Assembly (NCBI GenBank): GCA_002786505.1
Contig: PCTK01000204.1
Span: forward strand, 2,387 to 7,857
Length of the DNA: 5,471 nucleotides
From: Nitrospinae bacterium CG22_combo_CG10-13_8_21_14_all_47_10
GTDB lineage: Bacteria; Nitrospinota; Nitrospinia; Nitrospinales; VA-1
Reading direction: 5' to 3'
Part shown: piece after piece, positions 1 through 5,471 of the stretch
Layout of the letters: the number at the start of each line of letters is the position of its first letter
Numbering within the stretch: the stretch's first letter is position 1
The notes under the pieces: generated by a model
Seen by the model: only the letters and a program-made list of their open reading frames with translations
Database searches by the model: none
What the model was told of the DNA's origin: nothing
Translations under genes and position numbers: made by a program

Positions 1-1741
1 GGGTAAGACTGGTGCCCGGAACCCTGAGAGCATGAACCGCGAAGTCCCCTTCGTCCAGAGTCGGGAGAAACTCGCTACCCATTTTCTGACTCAATAAAAT
101 ACTGAGGACAACCAGAACCCCGGCAAAGGCAATCACCTCTGCCCTGTTTCTGACAGTGATATCCAGCAGGAATGAATAAATCCGGCCCGCGCTTTTTAAA
201 ATGACGTTTTCCTTTTCAGAGGTAGAAGATAACGCGAACTGAGCCATCATCGCTGGAATAAAAGTAATCGAAAGAATCAAAGCTCCGGCAAGAGCTGTCA
301 ATACGGTGAACGCCATAGGCTGAAACATTTTTCCTTCGATTCCAGTCAGAGTGAGTATAGGCAGGTAAACGATCATAATGATGAACACGCCAAAGATGCT
401 GGGACGCGAAACTTCGCAGGCTGAAGACTGAACAATCTCAAACCGTTCCTGCTGATTCAAAATACGCCCCAGCCTATGTTGTTCTTCAGTTAGACGGCGA
501 CTGCAATTTTCCACAATGATCACCGCGCCATCGACGATGATGCCAAAATCAATAGCGCCCAAACTCAGCAGGTTACCGCTCACACGGTTGCTCACCATCC
601 CCGTTACCGCAAAGAGCATGGAAAGGGGGATAACCAGAGCGGTGATCAACGCCGCCCGGAAATTACCCAGCAACAAAAACAAAATGACAATAACCAGAAG
701 CGCCCCTTCCAATAAATTGTCGCGTACCGTTTTGAGTGTGGCGTTTACCAGATGAGTGCGGTCATAAACGGTTCGTGCCGCCACTCCCGCGGGCAATGTC
801 TGGTTGATATATTTCATTTTCTCAGCAACCCTTAACGAAACCGTTCTACTGTTTTCTCCCTTAAGCATGAACACGGTGCCCAGCACCACTTCCTCGCCAT
901 TTTTGGTCGCCGCTCCGGTCCGCAGTTCCTTGCCCAGACTCACCTCTGCCACATCTTTAATGTAAATGGGAACACCCTGATGAGAACCGATCACAATATT
1001 TTTAATATCCGCAATGCCCGATACCTGGCCGGGAGTGCGCACGAGGTATTGCTGACCGCTGTGTTCAATATAACCGGCACCCGTGTTTTCGTTATTCCGG
1101 CTTAACGCTTCGATGACATCCCTGAACGAAAAACCATACGCAATCAACTTTTGCGGGTCCGGCGAAACCTGGAAGTTTTTGACATAACCCCCGATGCTGT
1201 TGACCTCAGTCACTCCCTGGATGTTCATGAGTTGCGGTTTGATGATCCAGTCCTGAATCGTTCTCAACTCAGAGGAAGAGTAGGGTTTTTTATTTTGATC
1301 TTCAGCTTCCACCGACCACATGAAAATTTCACCCAGTCCCGTTGTAATCGGGCCCATGACCGGTTCCACGTTTTCAGGAAGGCGGCTTTTCACTTCCTGG
1401 AGCCTGGAATTGATCAGTTGCCGGGCAAAATAAATATCCGTCCCATCCTCAAAAATCACTGTGACCTGGGAAAGACCGTAACGGGACACGGAGCGGGTGC
1501 GCTTCAGTTTAGGTATGCCCGCGATAATAGTTTCAATGGGAAAGGTGATGCGCTGTTCGACTTCCAACGGCGTGAGCCCCGGGATCTCCGTATTGATCTG
1601 CACCTGGATATTAGTGACGTCAGGCACCGCATCAATAGGAAGTATTTTAAAATTATACCAACCCAACCCAATGAGAGCCAAAGCCCCGGCCATCACAAAA
1701 AATCTTTGCCGAATGGAAAATCTGATGATTTTTTCCAACAT
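1..1741 (-). CDS. czcA: CzcA-like heavy-metal RND efflux transporter, N-terminal 580 residues (cut by window edge)
   Basis: Inner-membrane proton/cation antiporter, the engine of a tripartite divalent-metal efflux pump. The ATG at 1741-1739 opens a frame that I translated to the window edge without a stop. The N-terminus (MLEKIIRFSIRQRFF, first helix about 14-31, then LPIDAVPDVTNIQVQ at 34-48) is classic CzcA. Periplasmic porter motifs follow, including TGLGEIFMW and RYGLSQVTVIF. Helices lie near 343-359, 363-382, 391-411, 449-465, 476-500 and 535-551. Helix 4 carries D398, D404 and E411 in DFGIIVDGAVIIVEN, matching the proton-relay residues D402/D408/E415 known in Cupriavidus CzcA. The second periplasmic half begins with PTLDEGD (560-566). 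The family is about 1,020-1,070 residues, so roughly 45% lies beyond the left edge. The start sits 12 bases after the adaptor's stop with a good ribosome site. The metal cannot be fixed from sequence, but the Asp/Glu signature argues for Co/Zn/Cd/Ni over Cu/Ag. Confidence 0.96.
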   Translation of the reverse strand, partial: MLEKIIRFSIRQRFFVMAGALALIGLGWYNFKILPIDAVPDVTNIQVQINTEIPGLTPLEVEQRITFPIETIIAGIPKLKRTRSVSRYGLSQVTVIFEDGTDIYFARQLINSRLQEVKSRLPENVEPVMGPITTGLGEIFMWSVEAEDQNKKPYSSSELRTIQDWIIKPQLMNIQGVTEVNSIGGYVKNFQVSPDPQKLIAYGFSFRDVIEALSRNNENTGAGYIEHSGQQYLVRTPGQVSGIADIKNIVIGSHQGVPIYIKDVAEVSLGKELRTGAATKNGEEVVLGTVFMLKGENSRTVSLRVAEKMKYINQTLPAGVAARTVYDRTHLVNATLKTVRDNLLEGALLVIVILFLLLGNFRAALITALVIPLSMLFAVTGMVSNRVSGNLLSLGAIDFGIIVDGAVIIVENCSRRLTEEQHRLGRILNQQERFEIVQSSACEVSRPSIFGVFIIMIVYLPILTLTGIEGKMFQPMAFTVLTALAGALILSITFIPAMMAQFALSSTSEKENVILKSAGRIYSFLLDITVRNRAEVIAFAGVLVVLSILLSQKMGSEFLPTLDEGDFAVHALRVPGTSLT

Positions 1742-1749
1742 GGTTCGTT

Positions 1750-1755
1750 TCCTTT
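1750..1755 (-). promoter_or_regulatory. Ribosome binding site of the czcA-like gene
   Basis: AAAGGA lies 8 bases before the ATG at 1741 and overlaps the TAA stop (1756-1754) of the adaptor gene. Ribosomes finishing the adaptor therefore terminate on the pump's entry site. This supports the chosen start and suggests coupled translation of adaptor and pump. Confidence 0.8.
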
Positions 1756-3493
1756 AATGGCTGTGAGTGGCGCCAGATTTTTCAATCTCGGCCTTAACCG
1801 CATAACTGTTTTTTGCCGCGTACTGTTCTCCGTGCTTCAAACCACGCAGAACTTCGACGCTTTTGCCATCAGTTTCTCCCAGCTCCAACGGCCTTGCTTC
1901 CAAATGGGAACCATATTTGACAAAGACTACCGACCAGTCCCGGAAACTTTGAATGGCAGGCGGTTCCACCGCCACAGGAACCCTTCGCTCGCCGAGAACC
2001 AATTCCACCGTGATATAACCACCGGGGCGCAAGTCGCGCTCCTTATTGGGAATCACTACCCGGCCGGTCACCGTGCGTGTTTTTTCTTCAATGATCGAAC
2101 TGAGATAAGACAGTTTCGCGTGCAGGGTTTTGGGTCCTTTCTCAAAAAGCACTTTTTGTCCCAGTCGAATTTTTGGGAGTTCCTTTTCTGGAATAGCAAA
2201 ATTTATCCACACTTCTGTTAGGTCTGCCAATAGGAAAATGTCATCATCTTTTTTGACCGCCTCTCCGGTGGTCAAATGCTTTTGGATAACCGTGCCATTT
2301 AAAGTAGCGCGTAGTTCATACTGGGTGAAATGCTGTTCATCCTGCGTCGGCAATTGATCCACCTCTTTGGGAGCCAGGCCCAGGGCCAGTAATTTTTGGT
2401 TTGTGGTTTGCAGATTAAGCTGGTTGACCTCAAAAGTTTTTTTCTTTTGCCTCAGGGACCACGCGCCATCGTAAGCAATTTTTTCACGTAGCGCGATGTA
2501 ACGGGCCTCAGAACTTTTATAATCTTCCAAAGCGACTAAATATTCAGATTCAGATGAAATGCCCTTTTCCAGCAACCCTTTTTCGCGAAGGTGTATGGAT
2601 TTAGCCAGCCGCAACTTTGCAGAAGCCGGAATGAGCAGTTCACGGCTTTTCCCAATCACCAGGTCTTTAAGCTGTTTGTAAATTTCTTCCGGGTCTAAAT
2701 CCTGCTCAAGCAAATCCAGCATGCGCTGAGTGTTTTCGAAAACTTGTTTTTCCCGGTCCAGATCGGCTTCCGCCATGTCAACCTGCTTTATGGCGGTCAG
2801 GTACTCAATCTTGGCGTCTGCCAGTTCCCGGCTTTCCAAAATAGCGATAATTTCGCCGGTGGAAACCTCATCGCCCAGGTCCTTGAACACTTTTTTCACA
2901 ACGCCATCAAGCCTTGGAACAATGTGAACCACCTTTTCCTCGTTAAGGCCAATTTCCCCCGGTAACCTTATCGTTGTTACCAGTGTTTCTGGCCCGGCTT
3001 TTTTAAAAACAAGGCCAGCATTTTGAATCGCTTCCGGGGAAAATTCTGCCCGGCCTTCAATTTGCGAAAGTTGCCACTTGAAATTTTGGCCTTTCCATTG
3101 TGCATTGATGGTCATGTCAAAAGAATGCGGTTCGGCGACAACCTGGTCGCCCAGCAAATAGTCTCCCGAAGGTTTAAAGCCGATGGTGTCCACCCGGTCC
3201 AACCTCTTCAGGACAATATTCAATCCCACCTCGTTTAAATCCACCGGTTCACCGGAAGTTACATAGACCCTGAACTGCGGGGGAATGCCGTCTTCAAAAA
3301 TTTTCACCTCCACCTGAAAACCCTGCTCCGTGAACAACCAGCCACCGTGTTTCCCGCGTTGGGCCGAGGGGTCCACCTCCAGGGAATGTTCCGGCTCATC
3401 AAGAACCGGTTTGGATTTATCCAGATTTAAAATTCCCCAGGCCAGAATCACTCCCAGAATAACGATGGTGGCAACAGAAATTTTTCTGCTCAT
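1754..3493 (-). CDS. czcB: CzcB-like periplasmic adaptor (membrane fusion protein) of the heavy-metal RND pump, 579 aa
   Basis: Periplasmic adaptor joining the RND pump to the outer-membrane channel. Residues 5-23 form a hydrophobic N-terminal anchor; there is no lipobox cysteine. Residues about 45-150 are an extra domain starting GKHGGWLF and including EVKIFEDGIPPQFRVY and the GDYLLGDQVVAEPHSFD stretch, which I recognise from a subset of CzcB homologues. The core then follows: first lipoyl half about 185-222 (VPRLDGVVKKVFKDLGDEV), a long alpha-helical hairpin about 223-372, second lipoyl half about 392-424 (LRATLNGTVIQKHLTTGEAV), beta-barrel about 425-500 (RPGGYITVELVLGE), and a membrane-proximal domain to about 570. 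The protein ends in HSH, with further histidines at 49 and 123 as possible metal contacts. Its length exceeds the roughly 400-520 residues usual for the family because of the long hairpin and N-terminal domain. The ATG overlaps the upstream channel gene's TGA as ATGA. Confidence 0.94.
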   Translation of the reverse strand: MSRKISVATIVILGVILAWGILNLDKSKPVLDEPEHSLEVDPSAQRGKHGGWLFTEQGFQVEVKIFEDGIPPQFRVYVTSGEPVDLNEVGLNIVLKRLDRVDTIGFKPSGDYLLGDQVVAEPHSFDMTINAQWKGQNFKWQLSQIEGRAEFSPEAIQNAGLVFKKAGPETLVTTIRLPGEIGLNEEKVVHIVPRLDGVVKKVFKDLGDEVSTGEIIAILESRELADAKIEYLTAIKQVDMAEADLDREKQVFENTQRMLDLLEQDLDPEEIYKQLKDLVIGKSRELLIPASAKLRLAKSIHLREKGLLEKGISSESEYLVALEDYKSSEARYIALREKIAYDGAWSLRQKKKTFEVNQLNLQTTNQKLLALGLAPKEVDQLPTQDEQHFTQYELRATLNGTVIQKHLTTGEAVKKDDDIFLLADLTEVWINFAIPEKELPKIRLGQKVLFEKGPKTLHAKLSYLSSIIEEKTRTVTGRVVIPNKERDLRPGGYITVELVLGERRVPVAVEPPAIQSFRDWSVVFVKYGSHLEARPLELGETDGKSVEVLRGLKHGEQYAAKNSYAVKAEIEKSGATHSH

Positions 3494-4791
3494 GGCTCTC
3501 CTTTCCCGCGGTCGATAGAGTTGTCCTGGATAAAAGGATCAACCCCCGTCAAACGTTTCACATCGGCAACCGCGCTGTGATATTCGGCCAGCGCATCGAG
3601 ATATTGGTTTTGAACCTGATAGAATGTTTTCTGGCTGTCCAGTACATCCAACAAACCAAATTTTCCAAAACGGTAGCCCTCACTGATGGCAGACAGCGCT
3701 TTTTCGGCTCCAGGCAAAACCTCCGTCTTGATGGAAATGACTTTTGCATGAGAAAAAGATAGTTCGCTATGGGCCTTTAAAAGAGCTTCCTGCATTCCCA
3801 GCACTTGCGCCCTTTTTTCTTCCTGGGCTTTTGACAAACGGTGTCGGGCTTTGGCAATACCACCCTGATTACGGTTGAACCAATTCAAGGGAACCGTCAC
3901 ACCAAATATCAAAGCGTTATCACTGGTTTCCTCTAACCTTCGGTAGCCGCCACTGAACGTGAGATCGGGAATTGCTTTCGAGTTTTCAACCTCCAGCTCT
4001 GCCTGCCGATGAGCAAGGGCGGCGGACCATTTCGACAGGCGTGGATTGGAAGGCAAGGGCGTTGGTTCCGGAAAAATCCTGTCGGGAACAGAAAACAAGT
4101 CTCCCTGCGCGGAGTCAAACCGGGGTTCGGCCTCCCCCCATAAAGTCGAAAGTTTCCTGCGGGCATTTTCCAGTTCCTGCCTTGCCCTTTCTTCCTCAAT
4201 GCGCATGTTGGCAAGAGCCACCTGTGCCTTGATTTTTTCTATTGCCGCAACTTTGCCCGCTTTAACTCTCTCGGAGACTGCTTTTAAAAAATTTCTCGCC
4301 AGTTGCACCCCTTCGACAGTTAAAATTACCTTTTGCTGGGATTTCAACAAGTGGACAAAAGATTGGGAAACACGGGTCAATACTTCCAAACGCTGAATTT
4401 CATAATCCCATCCAGCTATTTCTTTTGATAAATTCGCCGAGCTTTTCCTTAGAGCGCGCTTATCTCCCAACTCCATTCGCTGGCTCAGTTGAATCGTTGT
4501 TTCGGATTGATCAAAAGCCTTGAAGTTTCCTGAACCCATTGCATTTTCTACCTGCACAAGCAGTTTGGGGTTGGAGACCAGGCCGGCCTGCAGGGTCTCG
4601 GCCTCCCTGGCTCGGACTTCGTACGAGTAGGCTTGCAAGTCCGGATTTTGCAACAAGGCGGCCTGTAGAACCTGAATCAGGGTGATAGATCCTGTTAATA
4701 TTTTTTCCTGTTTTTCTTCCGCAAAAACAACAAACGGAAAAAGAACACACAAAACCAGCACAACCCTCAGGGTTATCAATAAACGTTTCAT
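3490..4791 (-). CDS. czcC: CzcC/TolC-family outer-membrane efflux channel, 433 aa
   Basis: Outer-membrane factor: a trimeric beta-barrel and alpha-barrel exit duct for metal pumped by the RND/adaptor pair. I chose the ATG at 4791 because it begins a clean signal peptide (MKRLL, hydrophobic core, cleavage likely after VFA at 24) and has AGGA 9 bases upstream. In-frame TTG at 4830 and ATG at 4824 would add 13 or 11 polar residues before the signal peptide and are less likely. Two OEP repeats are visible, about 35-220 and 250-420. Family marks include LSQRMELGDKR (102-112), PLNWFNRNQGGIAKA (301-315) and the C-terminal YRFGKFGLLDVLDSQKTF and LAEYHSAVADVKRLTG stretches (373-416). Long heptad-like helical regions match the periplasmic tunnel. 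Cys15 lies in the hydrophobic core without a proper lipobox, so the protein is probably not a lipoprotein. It ends overlapping the adaptor start by 4 bases. Confidence 0.93.
   Translation of the reverse strand: MKRLLITLRVVLVLCVLFPFVVFAEEKQEKILTGSITLIQVLQAALLQNPDLQAYSYEVRAREAETLQAGLVSNPKLLVQVENAMGSGNFKAFDQSETTIQLSQRMELGDKRALRKSSANLSKEIAGWDYEIQRLEVLTRVSQSFVHLLKSQQKVILTVEGVQLARNFLKAVSERVKAGKVAAIEKIKAQVALANMRIEEERARQELENARRKLSTLWGEAEPRFDSAQGDLFSVPDRIFPEPTPLPSNPRLSKWSAALAHRQAELEVENSKAIPDLTFSGGYRRLEETSDNALIFGVTVPLNWFNRNQGGIAKARHRLSKAQEEKRAQVLGMQEALLKAHSELSFSHAKVISIKTEVLPGAEKALSAISEGYRFGKFGLLDVLDSQKTFYQVQNQYLDALAEYHSAVADVKRLTGVDPFIQDNSIDRGKGEP
3498..3503 (-). promoter_or_regulatory. Ribosome binding site of the czcB-like gene
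   Basis: AAGGAG stands 4 bases before the ATG at 3493, inside the end of the channel gene. Together with the ATGA stop/start overlap (3493-3490) it fixes the adaptor start and indicates translational coupling. The spacing is slightly short but the match to the anti-Shine-Dalgarno is strong. Confidence 0.8.
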
Positions 4792-4900
4792 TTTTTCTGT
4801 TCCTGAATAATGTTTTTCCTGCATGGGCAAAACTCAAACCAGACGCAGGCCCTCACGCAAAAGGTTTCAGAATGCGGGAAAATTAAAAACTATGTGTGGG
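4792..4900 (-). other. 109-base intergenic gap between the His-rich gene and the channel gene
   Basis: No gene is supported here. I see no GC-rich hairpin with a T-run that would stop transcription, and no convincing -35/-10 pair (the best, TTGAGT and CATTAT, are four of six each with 19 bases between). The only assignable element is the channel gene's ribosome site. Readthrough from the upstream promoter is the simplest reading, but the gap is much larger than the others in the operon. Confidence 0.5.
4801..4804 (-). promoter_or_regulatory. Ribosome binding site deciding the czcC-like start
   Basis: AGGA is followed by 9 A-rich bases and the ATG at 4791. It decides between this ATG and the longer TTG (4830) or ATG (4824) starts, which have no comparable purine-rich site at proper spacing. 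Confidence 0.65.
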
Positions 4901-5368
4901 TTATAGAAACAAAAAAGGAGGAGAACGTGATGAATGGTGACTTTTACTCAGTCGCGATTTGAAGGAAGGAATTTCCGGGTCTACCGGATAAAATACCCGC
5001 GGATTAGTAAACCAGATTCGGGTGGAATGACCGGCCTGTGTATAAACCAGCCCCTGCTTGAAGGACTTGGAGTTTTTTGCCAGAACAAAAATTTCGGAAT
5101 CGTTGACCTCTTCATCTTCAGAAGAATGAGAGTGGTGAAAATGGTCATCCAATTCACGATTAGAAAAATGCCCGGTAACAAGGTGGGCATAGACTTCCAA
5201 AGTCGCCGAATGATAACGGCCCTGATGCTGATGAGCGTTAACATCCCCGCCATGGTTGTGAGTTGTTTCGGGGTGGTAATGGATGAACGGAAGTAAAGTG
5301 AATTGGAGTCCCCAAAGGATCACCAAGGCAAACATCATCCCGTAATTTTTTTTACAAAATTCAATCAT
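4901..5368 (-). CDS. Histidine-rich, membrane-anchored hypothetical protein, first gene of the efflux operon, 155 aa
   Basis: I do not recognise a named family. From the ATG at 5368 the protein has a short basic N-terminus (Lys-Lys), a hydrophobic helix at about 10-29, then 13 histidines between residues 30 and 81 (HYH, HNH, HQH and HFHHSH motifs), an acidic patch at 84-92 (EDEEVNDSE), a mixed beta-like region, and a Ser/Pro tail with HHSSRSPPF. By the positive-inside rule the His-rich part faces the periplasm; no AxA cleavage site is obvious, so it is probably anchored. No Cys lies outside the N-terminus. His-rich periplasmic stretches bind Zn, Co, Ni or Cu in other proteins; here I infer a metal buffer, chaperone or sensor serving the pump downstream. 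The start is uncertain: TTG at 5371 immediately precedes ATG at 5368, with only GGGA at 5380-5377 as ribosome site. It lies just downstream of the promoter and 109 bases before the channel gene. Confidence 0.8.
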   Translation of the reverse strand: MIEFCKKNYGMMFALVILWGLQFTLLPFIHYHPETTHNHGGDVNAHQHQGRYHSATLEVYAHLVTGHFSNRELDDHFHHSHSSEDEEVNDSEIFVLAKNSKSFKQGLVYTQAGHSTRIWFTNPRVFYPVDPEIPSFKSRLSKSHHSSRSPPFLFL

Positions 5369-5422
5369 CAATAAAATCCCACAGAGTCCCGGTCATTCAT
5401 TCTATTTATATCGGCTGGATAA

Positions 5423-5457
5423 ATTATATTATAAGCAAATTTAATGTATTAAGGCAA
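5423..5457 (-). promoter_or_regulatory. Predicted sigma70-type promoter of the operon
   Basis: Read on the minus strand, TTGCCT (5457-5452, four of six matches to TTGACA) is followed by an 18-base spacer and a perfect TATAAT (5433-5428). A second perfect TATAAT (5428-5423) overlaps it by one base. Transcription would start near 5421-5416, about 50 bases before the His-rich gene's ATG. This is the only strong promoter seen in the window, and all four genes point away from it. Confidence 0.7.
5441..5452. promoter_or_regulatory. Dyad TTAAT-GT-ATTAA in the promoter spacer, candidate operator
   Basis: A perfect inverted repeat with 5-base arms and a 2-base centre lies between the predicted -35 and -10 and touches the last base of the -35 box. 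A dyad in this place is typical of binding sites for metal-responsive repressors or MerR-type activators. The arms are short and AT-rich, so chance is possible. The regulator is not in the window. Confidence 0.4.
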
Positions 5458-5471
5458 GTTTTCACCCAGCC

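Larger units (their letters stand above)
5413..5471. repeat. Inverted repeat GGCTGG...CCAGCC flanking the promoter
   Basis: GGCTGGATAAA at 5413-5423 and the reverse complement of 5461-5471 (GGCTGGGTGAA) match at 9 of 11 positions, with the outer six bases exact. The arms enclose the -35, the spacer dyad and most of the tandem -10 boxes (the inner -10 box ends at 5423). The right arm reaches the window edge and may extend further. It could be a pair of regulator half-sites or a leader stem-loop from an upstream transcript; the stem is too widely spaced to be a simple terminator. Confidence 0.4.

Noticed and set aside
1..1741. Broken or truncated czcA pseudogene
   Set aside because: The missing C-terminal half is explained by the window edge; the frame is open for all 580 visible codons and all expected motifs are intact.
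1151..2221. 356-codon open frame on the plus strand
   Set aside because: It runs antisense across the junction of two well-supported genes (czcA-like and czcB-like), shows no family motifs, and is low-complexity in the way of a shadow frame (many Phe, His and Arg from reverse-complemented codons).
4046..4396. 116-codon plus-strand frame inside the channel gene
   Set aside because: It is entirely antisense to the czcC-like gene, whose frame carries clear OEP motifs, and has no ribosome site or recognisable domain.
4745..4750. Cys15 of the channel protein as a lipobox cysteine
   Set aside because: The preceding residues are LVL rather than L-(A/S/T)-(G/A), and the cysteine is in the middle of the hydrophobic core, with a better signal peptidase I site at VFA.
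4792..4900. Internal promoter or terminator between the His-rich and channel genes
   Set aside because: The best -35/-10 pair is weak with 19-base spacing, and I found no GC-rich stem followed by a T-run; only a 5-base AAACC/GGTTT pairing with a long loop.
4934..5296. 120-codon plus-strand frame opposite the His-rich gene
   Set aside because: Both strands are open here, so I weighed it. The minus frame has a proper membrane helix, a structured His pattern, an upstream promoter and co-direction with the operon; the plus frame has none of these.

Overview
The window is the promoter-proximal part of one leftward (minus-strand) operon for a tripartite heavy-metal efflux pump of the CzcCBA / HME-RND type. 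In transcription order, right to left, it holds a strong predicted promoter (about 5423-5457), a small histidine-rich membrane-anchored protein that I cannot name (5368-4901), a CzcC/TolC-like outer-membrane channel (4791-3490), a CzcB-like periplasmic adaptor (3493-1754), and the N-terminal 580 residues of a CzcA-like RND transporter (1741 to the left edge, where the window cuts it).

An outer-membrane channel, an inner-membrane-anchored adaptor and an RND pump together imply a Gram-negative, two-membrane bacterium. Base composition is moderate and the intergenic DNA is AT-rich. Nothing here fixes the phylum, and no rRNA, tRNA or lineage marker is present.

The three pump genes are tightly packed. 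The channel and adaptor genes overlap by 4 bases (ATGA). The adaptor and pump genes are 12 bases apart, with the pump's Shine-Dalgarno overlapping the adaptor's stop codon. This points to one transcript and coupled translation. The pump should take cations from the periplasm (and perhaps the cytoplasm) using the proton gradient. The adaptor would join it to the channel, which leads the metal outside. The pump's transmembrane helix 4 carries DFGIIVDGAV...VEN, the divalent-cation (Co/Zn/Cd/Ni) signature rather than the Cu(I)/Ag(I) signature of CusA.

The less ordinary parts lie upstream. The first gene has 16 His in 155 residues, 13 of them in a 52-residue stretch just outside the predicted membrane helix. 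The roughly 100-base leader has an optimal -10 box (in fact two overlapping TATAAT hexamers), a perfect TTAAT-GT-ATTAA dyad inside the -35/-10 spacer, and an outer inverted repeat flanking the whole promoter. The adaptor has an extra N-terminal domain and an unusually long helical hairpin. No regulator, mobile element, CRISPR array or RNA gene is visible. The pump itself is a well-known system; the histidine-rich leader gene and its promoter architecture are the best candidates for something undescribed.
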